NCBI RefSeq assembly: GCF_000720425.1
Contig: NZ_JOAJ01000009.1
Location: forward strand, 310,001-374,000
Source: Nocardia rhamnosiphila NBRC 108938
GTDB taxonomy: Bacteria; Actinomycetota; Actinomycetes; Mycobacteriales; Mycobacteriaceae
Reading direction: 5' to 3'
DNA: 64,000 bases
The position numbers were made by a program, and so were the translations under genes. Within the stretch, counting starts at the first letter, position 1. Each line of letters begins with the position of its first letter. Below are positions 1 through 10,472 of this stretch, in pieces. The notes under the pieces are model-generated. The model was given only the letters and a program-made list of their open reading frames with translations, was not told the origin of the DNA and ran no database searches.

Positions 1-2247
1 ACCGATAACCGGACCGCGCAGGTCGAGTTGGTGATCGGCGGGATGACCTGCGCATCCTGCGCCAATCGCATCGAGAAGAAACTGAACAGGCTCGACGGTG
101 TGACCGCGACGGTCAACTACGCCACCGAGAAGGCCCGGGTGCACTACCCGGACACCGTGGCGCCGTCCGATCTGGTGGCGGTGGTGGAGCAGGCCGGCTA
201 TACCGCGAGCCTGCCGCAGCCGCCCGCCGCGGAACCGGACACCACCGAACCGGCCGACCCCGCCGACCGGCTGCGCACCCGGCTGCTGATCTCGCTGGTG
301 CTGACCGTGCCGGTGATCGCCATGGCGATGATCCCGGCGTTGCAGTTCACCAACTGGCAGTGGCTGTCGCTGACCCTGGCCGCGCCGGTCGTGGTGTGGG
401 GCGCGCTGCCCTTCCACCGGGCGGCCTGGACCAACCTGCGGCATGCCACCGCGACCATGGACACCCTGGTCTCGCTCGGCACCCTGGCCGCGTTCGGCTG
501 GTCGATCTACGCGCTGTTCTGGGGCACCGCCGGTACGCCGGGGATGACGCACCCCTTCGAGTTCACCATCGCCCGGATGGACGGCACCGGCAGCATCTAT
601 CTGGAGGCCGCGGCCGGGGTCACCACCTTCATCCTGGCCGGCCGGTACTTCGAGGCCCGGTCCAAGCGACGGGCGGGTGCGGCGCTGCGGGCCCTGCTCG
701 AACTCGGCGCCAAAGAGGTCTCGGTCCTGCGCCGGACCGGGCAGGACGACTGGTCCGAACAGCGGATACCGGTCGAACAACTGTCCGTCGGCGACCGTTT
801 CGTGGTGCGGCCGGGCGAGAAGATCGCGACCGACGGCGTGATCACCGACGGCGCCTCGGCGGTCGATGTCTCCATGCTGACCGGCGAATCGGTGCCCTTG
901 GAGGTAGGGCCCGAGGACGCGGTCACCGGCGCCACCGTGAACGTGGGTGGCCGGATCACCGTGCGCGCCACCCGGGTCGGCTCGGACACCCAGCTCGCGC
1001 AGATGGCGAAACTGGTCGAGGACGCACAGACCGGGAAGGCGCAGGCCCAGCGGCTGGCCGACCGGATCTCCGGTGTCTTCGTACCGATCGTCATCGCGCT
1101 CGCGGTCGCCACGCTCGGATTCTGGCTCGGCACCGGCGGTTCGGTGGCCGCGGCGTTCACGGCGGCGGTGGCGGTCCTGATCATCGCCTGCCCCTGTGCG
1201 CTGGGCCTGGCCACGCCGACCGCGCTCATGGTCGGTACCGGACGCGGCGCCCAGCTCGGCATTCTCATCAAGGGACCGGAGGTGCTGGAATCGACCCGCC
1301 AGGTGGATACGGTCGTCCTGGACAAGACCGGCACCGTGACCACCGGCCGGATGGCCCTGGTCGACGTGGTGGCCGCCGCCGGCGAAGACACCGGCGAGGT
1401 GCTGCGGCTGGCCGGATCGCTGGAGGACTCCTCCGAACATCCGATCGCCCGTGCCATCGCCGAAGGTGCCCGGGAACGGACGGCCGGGCTGTCCCCGGTC
1501 GAGAGCTTCCGGAACAGTGCCGGACTCGGCGTGGAGGGCGTGGTGGACGGCCATGCGGTGGTCGTCGGCCGGCCGGGCCTGCTCGCCGACTACGCACTGC
1601 ACCTCGACGATGCGCTGCAGGAGTCGTTGCGGGAGGCCGAGAGCCAGGGCCGCACCGCGGTGGCGGTCGGCTGGGACGGCCGGGCCCGCGGGGTGCTCGT
1701 GGTCGCCGATACGGTGAAACCGACCTCCGCCGAAGCGGTTTCCCGCCTGCGGGCGCTCGGTCTGACCCCGATCATGCTCACCGGGGACAATGCCACCGCG
1801 GCGGATGCCATCGCCCGCCAGGTCGGTATCGACCAGGTGATCGCGGAGGTGCTGCCGCAGGACAAGGTCGCGGTGATCGAACGCCTGCAGCGGGAGGGCA
1901 AACGCGTCGCCATGGTCGGTGACGGCGTGAACGATGCCGCCGCGCTCGCCCGGGCCGATCTGGGCCTGGCCATCGGCACCGGCACCGATATCGCCATCGA
2001 GGCCGCCGACCTCACCCTGGTCCGGGGCGACCTCACCGCCGCCCCCGACGCCATCCGGCTCGCCCGCCGCACTCTCGGCACGATCAAGGGCAACCTGTTC
2101 TGGGCCTTCGGTTACAACGTCGCGATGATTCCACTGGCCATGGCCGGCCTGCTGAATCCGATGCTGGCCGGTGCCGCCATGGCGTTCTCCTCGGTGTTCG
2201 TGGTCAGCAACAGTCTGCGGCTGCGGAATTTCCGCCCCACCCACTGA
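1..2247 (+). CDS. copA: Copper-exporting P1B-type ATPase CopA, 5' end cut by window
   Basis: This protein pumps Cu(I) out of the cytosol using ATP. The frame is open from base 1, so the true start lies left of the window and 748 residues are visible. They include an N-terminal metal-binding domain with CASC (residues 17-20), the TGES actuator motif, the CPC membrane motif in [11 protein letters not shown], the phosphorylation loop DKTGT, the SEHP motif and the hinge GDGVND. The last membrane segments carry YN and MAFSS, the pair that marks Cu(I) specificity in this family. Copper genes occur again at 34.7-37.5 kb, but this one stands apart from them. A perfect hairpin follows the stop and separates it from the convergent permease gene. 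Confidence 0.95.
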   Translation, partial: TDNRTAQVELVIGGMTCASCANRIEKKLNRLDGVTATVNYATEKARVHYPDTVAPSDLVAVVEQAGYTASLPQPPAAEPDTTEPADPADRLRTRLLISLVLTVPVIAMAMIPALQFTNWQWLSLTLAAPVVVWGALPFHRAAWTNLRHATATMDTLVSLGTLAAFGWSIYALFWGTAGTPGMTHPFEFTIARMDGTGSIYLEAAAGVTTFILAGRYFEARSKRRAGAALRALLELGAKEVSVLRRTGQDDWSEQRIPVEQLSVGDRFVVRPGEKIATDGVITDGASAVDVSMLTGESVPLEVGPEDAVTGATVNVGGRITVRATRVGSDTQLAQMAKLVEDAQTGKAQAQRLADRISGVFVPIVIALAVATLGFWLGTGGSVAAAFTAAVAVLIIACPCALGLATPTALMVGTGRGAQLGILIKGPEVLESTRQVDTVVLDKTGTVTTGRMALVDVVAAAGEDTGEVLRLAGSLEDSSEHPIARAIAEGARERTAGLSPVESFRNSAGLGVEGVVDGHAVVVGRPGLLADYALHLDDALQESLREAESQGRTAVAVGWDGRARGVLVVADTVKPTSAEAVSRLRALGLTPIMLTGDNATAADAIARQVGIDQVIAEVLPQDKVAVIERLQREGKRVAMVGDGVNDAAALARADLGLAIGTGTDIAIEAADLTLVRGDLTAAPDAIRLARRTLGTIKGNLFWAFGYNVAMIPLAMAGLLNPMLAGAAMAFSSVFVVSNSLRLRNFRPTH

Positions 2248-2260
2248 CCGGGCACGTCCC

Positions 2261-2297
2261 CGCCGGGCCCCGGATCTTCCAGATCCGGGGCCCGGCG
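2261..2297. terminator. Bidirectional hairpin terminator between convergent genes
   Basis: A perfect 16-bp inverted repeat (arms 2261-2276 and 2282-2297) with loop TTCCA lies between the copA stop and the stop of the convergent permease gene. There is no clear T tract, which is common in actinobacteria. Confidence 0.8.
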
Positions 2298-2302
2298 CGT
2301 AT

Positions 2303-3274
2303 TCAGCTCACGGGTTCGCGGTCCCCCGGAACCGGCGCTCTGGCCGCGACGACCACCGCGATCAGGGTCAGGACACAACCGAGCACTTTCACCAGGGACA
2401 GCTCCGCGCCCGTGGGCAACAACCGGTCCAGTACGAGCGACGCCGTCAACTGGCCCGCCACCGTGCTCAAACCCATCAGCAGCACCCCCACCCATCGCAC
2501 CACCAGCACACCGGCGGCGATGAACAGCACTCCGATCACACCGCCCAGATACAACCACGGTTCGCGGGGGAATTCGGCCGGCACACCGGTCCGGGCCACC
2601 ACCAGCGCTTCCACGATCAGCAGGCCCAGCAGGCCGACCGCGAAGTTGATCACCGTGGCGGCGAACGGGCTCCCGGTCGTACCGATCCGGCCGTTCCACG
2701 CCTGCTGCCAGGCCAGCCCGATGCCGGCCGCCGCCGGCAGCAGCAGGAGCAGCGGTCCCGGGACACCTTCGAGCCACGACGAGGTGCGCAGCGATTCCGG
2801 CGCCGAGCCCCCGGAGCCGGCCAGCAGTACCGCGCCCACCGCCAGCACCGCGCCGCCGAACCGCGCCGTGGTGACCGGGGTGCGGCCGCCCGGCCCCACT
2901 CCGAGCCGGTCCACCAGCAGACTGCTCAGCAGCTGACCGGATACCGCCGCGACCGTGAACGCCGTGACTCCGAGCGCGGCGACCGTCAACGACTGGCTTG
3001 CCACGAACAACCCGCCGAACAACCCGCCCAGCAACTGCCAGGGCCGCAATTCGCCCGCGGCGACCGAGCGACGGACCGCCCGCAACCCCGCCCGGAGCCG
3101 AGAACTGAACAGCACCGCCACCGCCAGCACCAGGAAACCGCTGCCGAAGCTCACGACTGCCGCCGCGACCCCGTCCTGCAGCCGCGCCCCCAGCTCACCG
3201 TTGATCCGCCCCTGGACGGCGACCCCGGCTCCGATCAACAGCCCGGAACCCAGACCCCACCGCCGCGAAACCAT
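2303..3274 (-). CDS. DMT-superfamily permease, YdcZ/DUF606 type
   Basis: This is a 323-residue, very hydrophobic protein with about ten membrane segments in two similar halves. Each half opens with a G-x-N/R-x-LG pattern, such as GRINGELGARLQ near residue 23. That duplicated layout, with the length near 300, matches the YdcZ (DUF606) branch of the drug/metabolite transporter superfamily. The substrate cannot be read from the sequence. It starts at an ATG (3274) and ends against the shared hairpin with copA, so it is probably transcribed alone. EamA transporters are the nearest alternative. Confidence 0.75.
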   Translation of the reverse strand: MVSRRWGLGSGLLIGAGVAVQGRINGELGARLQDGVAAAVVSFGSGFLVLAVAVLFSSRLRAGLRAVRRSVAAGELRPWQLLGGLFGGLFVASQSLTVAALGVTAFTVAAVSGQLLSSLLVDRLGVGPGGRTPVTTARFGGAVLAVGAVLLAGSGGSAPESLRTSSWLEGVPGPLLLLLPAAAGIGLAWQQAWNGRIGTTGSPFAATVINFAVGLLGLLIVEALVVARTGVPAEFPREPWLYLGGVIGVLFIAAGVLVVRWVGVLLMGLSTVAGQLTASLVLDRLLPTGAELSLVKVLGCVLTLIAVVVAARAPVPGDREPVS

Positions 3275-3328
3275 GACCGCACCCTACCGACGCCGGCGTG
3301 CGCGGTGCCCGGGCCGGCCATCCGCGGC

Positions 3329-4534
3329 TCAGGTCTGCGCATCGGTCTCCGATCCCGGCCGCGGCGGCAGCCAGAACGGTGTCAGCACGCCCAGTGCCAG
3401 GATGGCGACGCCCAGCAGCGCGATCGTCGAGGAGACCGACAGCCACAGTGTGGCCAGCGCGACGAACCCGAAAACCGCCAGGGACAGCAGTTCCTCGAGC
3501 AGTCCGGACACCGACATCACCGTGGCACGCGCGGGCCCGCCGATGGCGTCCTGGAGCCGGGCCTCGGCGACGATCGCCGCGTTGTACACCACCCCGTAGG
3601 CGGCGGCGATCGAGGCGAAACCCAGTCCGGTACACAGGTAGACCGCGCCCGGCCAGCGCACCGCGAGCCCGGCGACCACCGCGCCCGCACCGAACAGCAC
3701 CCCGGCCGCCCCCAGCGCCCACGCCAGAATGCGCGCGGGAAGCGCTTCGGTCCGGCCGGCCAGCAACGAACCGAGCAGTGACCCGACCACGGTCACACCC
3801 ACCAGAACGGGAACGAACGAAGTGGCCACACCCGCTTCCCCGGCGACCAGCCCGAAGTACTCGTCGAACGCGGTGATCCCGTAGAGCAGTGCCCCGAGCA
3901 CCACACCGTGCCGGACCAGCCGGACCCGGACCGCCTCGGCGACACCGGTACGCAGCATCAGCAGATACCGTCCCAGCGTTCCCGCCCCGGCCGCGGCCGG
4001 GGCGTCGGCCCGGGCCCCTGGACCGGTGGTCACCGGCCGGGGGCTCGGGGTTATGACCGCGGGGGTCGCACTGTCGGCGCCCGTCTCCTCCAGCTCGCCC
4101 ACATCGGCGGCCGAGACGGATTTCGGCGCCGCGGGCAGGCTCGCGGCCAGCGCGGTGTGCAATACAGCGCACCCCACACTGACCCAGCCCACCAGCTCGT
4201 ACCCGCCCCACAGGTACAGCGGAGTCGCGGCGAGGATGGCAAGCACCGCGCTCGACTCGCTCCCCGTGCGGGTGTAGCCGATCACCCGGGCATAGGCCCG
4301 GGCCGCACCGCGGGCGGCGAGTTCGTCGTAGAGCAGCGCCTCGAACGTTCCGGAGCGCAGTGAACCGGCCACGCCCCACAGCACGAACCCGAGCGCGAAG
4401 CCGGCATAGGACGGCGCCACCGTCCACACCACGAAACCGGCCGACATCAGCAAGCCGTTCAGAATCAACAGTCCGCGCCGGGACACCGTATCCGCCCACG
4501 CCCCCGAGGGGACCTCGAACAGAAAGGCCGTCAC
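3329..4534 (-). CDS. MFS transporter, start uncertain
   Basis: This is a major facilitator with 401 residues from the first GTG (4534). The loop motif EVPSGAWADTVSRRG, the usual MFS motif between helices 2 and 3, sits only about 6 residues from that GTG, so helix 1 would be missing. The frame stays open upstream to a TGA at 4706-4708, and the extra codons encode a typical first helix (ATGDLVPYYALYALLFADHG). That stretch holds no ATG, GTG or TTG. The natural start is therefore probably a rare codon between 4705 and 4540, or the gene carries a 5' lesion. Substrate unknown. It converges on nothing and is followed by the permease on the same strand. Confidence 0.75.
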   Translation of the reverse strand: MTAFLFEVPSGAWADTVSRRGLLILNGLLMSAGFVVWTVAPSYAGFALGFVLWGVAGSLRSGTFEALLYDELAARGAARAYARVIGYTRTGSESSAVLAILAATPLYLWGGYELVGWVSVGCAVLHTALAASLPAAPKSVSAADVGELEETGADSATPAVITPSPRPVTTGPGARADAPAAAGAGTLGRYLLMLRTGVAEAVRVRLVRHGVVLGALLYGITAFDEYFGLVAGEAGVATSFVPVLVGVTVVGSLLGSLLAGRTEALPARILAWALGAAGVLFGAGAVVAGLAVRWPGAVYLCTGLGFASIAAAYGVVYNAAIVAEARLQDAIGGPARATVMSVSGLLEELLSLAVFGFVALATLWLSVSSTIALLGVAILALGVLTPFWLPPRPGSETDAQT

Positions 4535-4829
4535 CGACCAGAAAGCCAGCAGGAGCGAGATCTGCCCCGGACCGAAGCCGTGATCGGCGAAGAGGAGCGC
4601 GTACAGCGCGTAGTAGGGAACCAGGTCCCCGGTCGCAGCGAACAGGGTCGCTCGCAGGGCGAGCGCGCGTAGTCCAGACTTACGGCCGGAATCCGTGGAT
4701 CCGGCTCAACGGTGGTAGAAGACCAGTCGCATAGCGATCAGCATCCGCGAGGCGTGCCCGCGGGTCAAGCGGTTTTCTTATGTGCGCACCGCAGACGTTG
4801 TGGGAACGCGGGTCGCTACCGGCCGGAGT

Positions 4830-6617
4830 TCACAGAGGTACCCAGCCGTTGTCGTCGGCTGCGGCATCGCCCAGTGCGCGGGTGCTCAACCCGCCGAGGC
4901 GGCCGCTGTTCATATCACCGATCAGTTCGGCCACCGGATGCGAATCGCTGTAGTGGTAACCCTGCGCCAGCGCGAAACCCAGTTCGGTCAGTACGGCGGC
5001 CTGGTGCTCGGTCTCCACGCCTTCGGCGATGACCTGCAGATCCAGCGATTTGCTCAGGGCCGCGATCACGCCGAGCAGCGGCGGGGCGGGCGAATCGGAG
5101 CGGATGGCGGCCACGAACGACTGGTCCACCTTGATGATGTCGCTGGGCAGGGTCGCCAGCCGGCTCAGCGAGGAGTACCCGGTGCCGAAATCGTCGATGG
5201 CGATCCGCACACCACGGTCGCGTAGCGTGTGCAGGTTCGCGATGGCGGTATCGGATTCGGCGGCCAGTTCGGTCTCGGTCACCTCGAGGACCAGCTGCTC
5301 CGCGGGCCAGCCGGTGGTCTCGAGGATCGTGGCCACCTTGTCCGCGTATCCCGACTCCGCCAGCTCCAGGCCGCTCACGTTCACGTTCAGGGTCAGCTCC
5401 AGGGCGGCGAAGGTCTCCTGCAGCTGCGCGGCGTCCGCGCAGGCCCGGCGCAACACCAGTTCGTCCAGGTCGGCGATGAGGTCGTACTCCTCGGCGACCC
5501 GGATCAGCCCCTCGGTGGTGACATCGGGCTGGGCGCTGGACGACCAGCGCAGCAGCGCTTCCACCCCCACCGCCTTCTCGCCGCCGTCGCTGAGGCTGAC
5601 GATCGGCTGGTAGTGCACGTCCAGACTGCCGTTGTCGATGGCTTCGCGCAGTTCCACGGCCAGCGGCGTGCGATGCCCCGACTCGAGTACGGTGCGGTTG
5701 CGACCCGCCTGCTTGGCCCGGTACAGACCCACATCGGCCCGGCTGACCAGCAACGACGCCGATTCCCCCGGCTGCCAGGAGGTGACGCCCGCCGAACACC
5801 CGGTACTCACCGCGGCGCGCAGCTCCTCGGTGAGCAGGATGGCGGCCTGCTCGGTGGTATTGGGCAGCAGTGCCGCGAACACGTCACCGCCGTAGCGGGC
5901 CAGCCGCTGATCGGGCCCGAGCAGGGCGGCCCAGGTATCGGCGACCTTCTGCAGCACCGCGTCACCGGCGCGGTGCCCCAGATGATCGTTGACCTTCTGG
6001 AAGCGGTCCAGGTCCACCAGGACCAGCGCCAGTGCCTGGCCGGAACGATCGGCCTGTTCCAGAGCGGTATTGAGCGCGCGATCGAAACCCCGGCGGTTCA
6101 GCAACCCGGTGAGGGTATCGATATCGGCCTCCGACGCCATCCGGGTCAGGATGCCCACCACGACCCCGACACCGAAGGTGATACCCGCCGGGATGAGCCC
6201 GGACCACCACGGCAGACCGGCACGGGTCGGCAGCACCCACAGGCACAGCGCCATACACAGCGCGATATGGGCCGCGGCCTGCGTCCAGGCGAAGAACAGC
6301 GCGGCGTCGCAGGCCACGAACACGTAGAACGAGGCGAGCGTGATCGCCGCGACGGTATTGGGGAACGAGTGCACGGCGATGGTGACCAGGACCGTCGCCA
6401 GGACGACGTAGACGTGGTGCAGCCAGTGCGGCATCCGGGGACCCCACCCGAGCAGGCTTATCCCCAGCAACAGGGCGACCGCCGCGGCCGAACCGACCAG
6501 CGTTCGGTTGCCCTCGTCGCCCGGGTGCAGCACCTGGGTGGGCGCGAGGGCGGTCACCAGCAGACCGAGGATCCCGCCCATGACATAGAAGGCCCCGGTG
6601 GTCCGGGACATGACCAT
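4830..6617 (-). CDS. Membrane GGDEF-EAL protein with degenerate GGDEF motif
   Basis: This is a cyclic-di-GMP signalling protein of 595 residues from ATG 6617; TTG 6704 is an alternative. Residues 1-160 form a membrane region of several helices. A GGDEF domain follows at 165-330 and an EAL domain at 335-590. The EAL domain looks complete: EALLRW, DDFGTGYSSL, KVDQSF and VIAEGVET. The GGDEF signature reads GGDVF (243-247), replacing the catalytic glutamate with valine, so cyclase activity is doubtful. The likely role is a phosphodiesterase or c-di-GMP/GTP sensor. No partner gene lies beside it; serS follows upstream on the same strand. Confidence 0.85.
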   Translation of the reverse strand: MVMSRTTGAFYVMGGILGLLVTALAPTQVLHPGDEGNRTLVGSAAAVALLLGISLLGWGPRMPHWLHHVYVVLATVLVTIAVHSFPNTVAAITLASFYVFVACDAALFFAWTQAAAHIALCMALCLWVLPTRAGLPWWSGLIPAGITFGVGVVVGILTRMASEADIDTLTGLLNRRGFDRALNTALEQADRSGQALALVLVDLDRFQKVNDHLGHRAGDAVLQKVADTWAALLGPDQRLARYGGDVFAALLPNTTEQAAILLTEELRAAVSTGCSAGVTSWQPGESASLLVSRADVGLYRAKQAGRNRTVLESGHRTPLAVELREAIDNGSLDVHYQPIVSLSDGGEKAVGVEALLRWSSSAQPDVTTEGLIRVAEEYDLIADLDELVLRRACADAAQLQETFAALELTLNVNVSGLELAESGYADKVATILETTGWPAEQLVLEVTETELAAESDTAIANLHTLRDRGVRIAIDDFGTGYSSLSRLATLPSDIIKVDQSFVAAIRSDSPAPPLLGVIAALSKSLDLQVIAEGVETEHQAAVLTELGFALAQGYHYSDSHPVAELIGDMNSGRLGGLSTRALGDAAADDNGWVPL

Positions 6618-6770
6618 GGCCGTTGCCACACCAGACGCGGCCCGTACCCGCGTTCGGGTATCGCCGCGAGACCCGCTTCCTCGCACGAAGAACAGCCTAA
6701 ACAACTGATCAGCTCACCGGCGACCCAACCGGGGATATGAGGTACCCCGATTTCTCGCCGCGCAACCACA

Positions 6771-8033
6771 TCAGTTCGGCGGAGTGAGCAGGTCGGTACC
6801 GACAAAAGGCACCAGAGCTGCGGGAACCCGCACCGAACCGTCGGCCTGCTGATGGTTCTCCAGCAGCGCGACCAGCCACCGGGTGGTCGCGAGCGTGCCG
6901 TTGAGCGTCGCGGCCGTCTGCGGCTTACCGTTCTCGTCGCGATAACGGACCGATAGCCGCCGGGCCTGGAAGGTCGTGCAGTTCGACGTCGAGGTCAGCT
7001 CGCGGTAGGTGCCCTGGCTCGGCACCCACGCCTCGCAGTCGAACTTCCGCGCGGCCGAACTGCCCAGGTCACCGGCAGCGACATCGATGATCCGGTAGGG
7101 CACGTCGAGGGCGGCGAGCATATCCCGTTCCCAGGACAGCAACCGCCGGTGTTCGGCGTCGGCGTCCTCGGGGCGGCAGTAGACGAACATCTCGACCTTG
7201 TCGAACTGGTGCACCCGGATGATGCCGCGGGTGTCCTTGCCGTAGCTACCGGCCTCCCGCCGGAAACACGACGACCAGCCCGCGTAGCGCTTCGGCCCGG
7301 CGGCGAGATCCAGGATCTCGTCGGCGTGATAGCCGGCCAGCGGCACCTCGGAGGTACCGACCAGGTACAGATCGTCCTCTTCCAGGTGGTACACCTCGGC
7401 CGAATGCTGCCCCAGGAAACCGGTGCCCGCCATGATCTCGGGCCGGACCAGTACCGGCGGGATCATCATGGTGAAACCGTTGGCCACCGCCCGCTGGGCC
7501 GCCAGTTGCAGCAGACCCAGCTGCAGGAGCGCGCCGTAGCCGGTGAGGAAATAGAACCGCGACCCCGACACCTTCGCGCCGCGCTCCATATCCATCAGCC
7601 CCAGCGCCTCACCCAGGTCCAGATGATCACGCGGTGTGAAATCGAATTCGGGTACTTCGCCGACGGTCTCGAGCAGGACGTAATCGTCCTCACCGCCCGC
7701 GGGCGCCCCGTCCTGGACGACATTCGATATCGCCCGGTGCGCCTCCTGCAGTTCGGCCTCGGCGGCATGCTGGGCGGTCTCGGCCTCCTTGACCCGCACC
7801 GACATCTCCTGGGCCTGTGCGAGCAACGCCGGGCGCTCCTCCTTGCTCGCCTTGCCGACCTGCTTGCCCATGGCCTTGTGCTCGGCACGCAATTTATCGG
7901 CGGTCGCGATCGCGGACCGGCGCGCGTGGTCGGCGGTGAGCAGCGCGTCGACGAGGGCCGGGTTCTCGCCCCGGGCTCGCTGCGAGGCGCGGACCAGCTC
8001 GGGATCATCGCGCAGGAGGCGGAGGTCGATCAT
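6771..8033 (-). CDS. serS: Seryl-tRNA synthetase
   Basis: This enzyme charges tRNA-Ser with serine. The ATG at 8033 gives 420 residues, the usual length, starting [18 protein letters not shown]. Residues 1-110 form the long antiparallel coiled-coil arm. The class II core carries motif 2 around [15 protein letters not shown] and motif 3 in [18 protein letters not shown]. An open frame runs upstream past this start, but it overlaps the divergent membrane-protein gene and is not coding. Divergent pairing with the septum-formation gene matches Rv3834c/Rv3835. Confidence 0.97.
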   Translation of the reverse strand: MIDLRLLRDDPELVRASQRARGENPALVDALLTADHARRSAIATADKLRAEHKAMGKQVGKASKEERPALLAQAQEMSVRVKEAETAQHAAEAELQEAHRAISNVVQDGAPAGGEDDYVLLETVGEVPEFDFTPRDHLDLGEALGLMDMERGAKVSGSRFYFLTGYGALLQLGLLQLAAQRAVANGFTMMIPPVLVRPEIMAGTGFLGQHSAEVYHLEEDDLYLVGTSEVPLAGYHADEILDLAAGPKRYAGWSSCFRREAGSYGKDTRGIIRVHQFDKVEMFVYCRPEDADAEHRRLLSWERDMLAALDVPYRIIDVAAGDLGSSAARKFDCEAWVPSQGTYRELTSTSNCTTFQARRLSVRYRDENGKPQTAATLNGTLATTRWLVALLENHQQADGSVRVPAALVPFVGTDLLTPPN

Positions 8034-8180
8034 GGCTGACCAGCGTAATGGTCGCGGAATTCCCGCCTCAACCGAGTATCGCCCCGGCCCGCCGCGGACC
8101 CGCTCCGGACAACACGCGCGCGAGCCCGATCGGCCGGGTTCGTGGCACGTTCGGGTGCGGCGCTGCCATGATGGACCGCG

Positions 8181-9437
8181 ATGTCCTCCGAAACTGAGCC
8201 CACCAGCCGGCGCGGCCCTCGCGGCGCCCAATCGTTGCGCTCGCGTGCCGCCCGTCCGGGCCGCGGTCGCAGGACCGATGCCGCGCGTCCGCGGTCCGAC
8301 GGACCGGCGGGGCCGGAGTCCCCGGGCCGGAGCGCGGCGGCCGGGCAGCGCCGGAACCGGCCCCGCGCCGGTGCACCGGGCAGTTCCCGCCGGACCGGCG
8401 GGAAACCGCGTCGGATTCCGGCGCCCAGGTTGCGCTGGGGCCTGCTCGCGGTCGCCGTGGGCGCGGTGCTCGCGGCACTGGGCACCATGCTGATCAGTGG
8501 ATTCGACAACGATTCCAATCTGCAGGCCCGCAGCCCGGGCGGCTCGGTGGCCAAGGCCGACAAAGTGTTCGCCTCCGTCGGCACCGGCGACTGTCTCACC
8601 TGGACCAAACCCGACCATTCCGATCTGGTCGAACTCGATTGCGCCGACGACCATCTCTTCGAGGTCACCGACACCATCGACCTGAGTGTCTACCCGGGAT
8701 CCGAATTCGGGCCCGAAGCGCTGTGGCCGGATTCCCTGCGGCTCACCGAGCTCCGCGAGGAACACTGTGTGCCCGCCGCGCAGCGGTATCTGAACGGCCG
8801 GCTCGATCCGCGCGGCCGCTACGCCGTCGGGTTGATGTATCCGAGCAACGACGGCTGGATCAACTCCGGCGACCGTATCCTGCGCTGCGGGTTGCAGGTC
8901 CCGGGGCTCAGCGGCAACCCGATCGCCACCACGGGCCGGGTCTCCGACGGCGACCAGTCGAAGATCTACGAAGCCGGCGTCTGCCTCGGTATCAGCCAGA
9001 ACCTCCCGACCGATCCGATCGACTGCGGTCAGGAACACGCGGTCGAGATCGCGGCCACCGTGGATCTGTCCCAGCGCTTCCCGGGCGGGCCACCGGCCAA
9101 GGAGGACCAGGACCGGTACCTGGAGGAGGAATGCGGCCGCCTCACCAACGAATATCTCGGCGGCCCCCATGTGCTGCGGGACAAGACGCTCACGGTGTTC
9201 TTCGACTTCATCGATGTGCGCAGCTGGCTGGCGGGTAGCCGCAAACTCGACTGCATGATCGGAAAGGGCGCCGACCAAGAGGGTTTCGCGCCGATCGTGG
9301 GTCCGGCGCGGGGCCGGTTGCTCATCAACGGCCAGGAACCCGTGCCGCCGCCCAACTCCGGACGTTCGACGCCCAAGCCGCTGCCCGGCGCCGCACCGCT
9401 GCCCCCGCAGCCGGAACCGCGTCCCGCGCCCCGGTAG
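8181..9437 (+). CDS. Septum-formation family membrane protein
   Basis: This 418-residue protein has a basic, disordered cytoplasmic N-terminus (1-85), one membrane helix near 88-108 ([18 protein letters not shown]), then a large external region. The outer part holds two similar halves, each with GDCL/GVCL-type cysteine motifs and a C-x-H/E-x-x-E-V pattern ([10 protein letters not shown] and [10 protein letters not shown]), as in the Septum_form (PF13845) family. It ends in a proline-rich tail. The biochemical role is unknown. It is the positional counterpart of Rv3835, and the zincin gene follows after 13 bp, probably in one transcript. Confidence 0.8.
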   Translation: MSSETEPTSRRGPRGAQSLRSRAARPGRGRRTDAARPRSDGPAGPESPGRSAAAGQRRNRPRAGAPGSSRRTGGKPRRIPAPRLRWGLLAVAVGAVLAALGTMLISGFDNDSNLQARSPGGSVAKADKVFASVGTGDCLTWTKPDHSDLVELDCADDHLFEVTDTIDLSVYPGSEFGPEALWPDSLRLTELREEHCVPAAQRYLNGRLDPRGRYAVGLMYPSNDGWINSGDRILRCGLQVPGLSGNPIATTGRVSDGDQSKIYEAGVCLGISQNLPTDPIDCGQEHAVEIAATVDLSQRFPGGPPAKEDQDRYLEEECGRLTNEYLGGPHVLRDKTLTVFFDFIDVRSWLAGSRKLDCMIGKGADQEGFAPIVGPARGRLLINGQEPVPPPNSGRSTPKPLPGAAPLPPQPEPRPAPR

Positions 9438-9450
9438 CCGGAGCACGACG

Positions 9451-9801
9451 ATGCCGGTCCGCATGTCCGAGGCACGATTCGAGGAACTGGTAGGCGATGC
9501 GCTGGACCAGATCCCGGCCGAGCTGACCCGGGCCATCGACAATGTGGTGATCCTGATCGAACCGCGAAATCCCGATGACCCGCATCTGCTGGGTCTCTAC
9601 CACGGGATCGCGCTGACCGAGCGCGACAGCCACTACGGCGGCTCACTGCCCGATACCGTCACCATCTACCGGGACGCCCTGCTGGACGTGTGCGCGGACG
9701 AGGCCGAGGTGATCGAGGAAGTACGAATCACCGTGATCCACGAAATCGCACACTATTTCGGGATTGACGAAGACCGTCTCCATCAGCTGGGATGGGGTTA
9801 A
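9451..9801 (+). CDS. Small zincin-like metallopeptidase
   Basis: This is a 116-residue protein of the minimal zincin family (PF06262). It carries the zinc motif HEIAHYFGI near residues 98-106, preceded by a conserved acidic stretch. The family is compact and its natural substrate is unknown. It follows the septum-formation gene by 13 bp and matches Rv3836 in position. The synteny block is then interrupted by the PE-PPE-EspG cassette before the Rv3837c-like mutase. Confidence 0.85.
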   Translation: MPVRMSEARFEELVGDALDQIPAELTRAIDNVVILIEPRNPDDPHLLGLYHGIALTERDSHYGGSLPDTVTIYRDALLDVCADEAEVIEEVRITVIHEIAHYFGIDEDRLHQLGWG

Positions 9802-9973
9802 GCTCAGACCGGTCCACGCAACGAGCCGGCAGGGGATGCACGGGCGGGGGCTGGGCCGACGGAGAAAGTTTCGGAATCGATGGAACCGCCAGCGGGGGTA
9901 TCGCGTCCGATCTACTCGTAGGGGGAATTCTCGTGGTTCCGCCCAAGAGCCGCCACCAGAAGGAGTCGAGGAC

Positions 9974-10306
9974 ATGATTGGCAACGTCGACGTCACACCG
10001 GAGCTCATCCTCGCCGCCGCGGTCGAGCTGGATCTGCTCGCCGACAGGCTGGCCGGGGTCGCCGCGGCCACCGTACCGGCCACCTATGTCGTGCCGTCCG
10101 GCGCGGACGAGGCCTCGATACACGGTGCGATGCATATGAACAAGGCCGCCGCCACCCATCAGACCTCGCTCGCCCAGGCCGTCCTCGAACTGCACCACAC
10201 GGCCGCGATCCTGCGCACCCAACTGGCCCAGTACCTGGTCCAGGACGCGGCCTCGGCGGGTGTGCTGGCGTTGACCGGGGCGCCGTTCGGGTCGATCGCG
10301 GTCTAG
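9974..10306 (+). CDS. PE-family type VII secretion substrate
   Basis: This small protein (110 residues) is all helix, with no signal peptide. It starts at ATG 9974 behind a good AAGGAG site. Residues 7-90 fit the helix-turn-helix of PE proteins. Y87-LVQ-D91 fits the YxxxD/E type VII export signal, placed just after the second helix as in known substrates. It is followed by a PPE gene, then an EspG-like chaperone gene: the classic PE/PPE heterodimer plus dedicated chaperone. No ESX core genes (eccB-E, mycP) are in the window. It lacks a literal Pro-Glu at the N-terminus, so the assignment depends on context and the export motif. Confidence 0.75.
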   Translation: MIGNVDVTPELILAAAVELDLLADRLAGVAAATVPATYVVPSGADEASIHGAMHMNKAAATHQTSLAQAVLELHHTAAILRTQLAQYLVQDAASAGVLALTGAPFGSIAV

Positions 10307-10472
10307 TGGTGCTGCCGGGCGGAGTCCGTCCGCGGCCATCCGGCGGAGCGGATGCGGCGGTACGGCGGGCCCACACGAAGGCCGGAACCGAGGAGCAGAG
10401 CACGGTGACCACGACGCGTATGCGGCAAGACCGCCGATTCACCATCGATAGTTCACAAGGGGAGAGACAAGC

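Noticed and set aside
4706..4732. Stop-codon readthrough or selenocysteine at the TGA before the MFS frame
   Set aside because: No SECIS-like structure or sel gene context was seen. A mutation, error or alternate start is simpler.
8034..9542. Extension of the serS frame upstream of 8033
   Set aside because: The extension overlaps the divergent septum-formation gene and gives no SerRS-like sequence. ATG 8033 gives the normal N-terminus.
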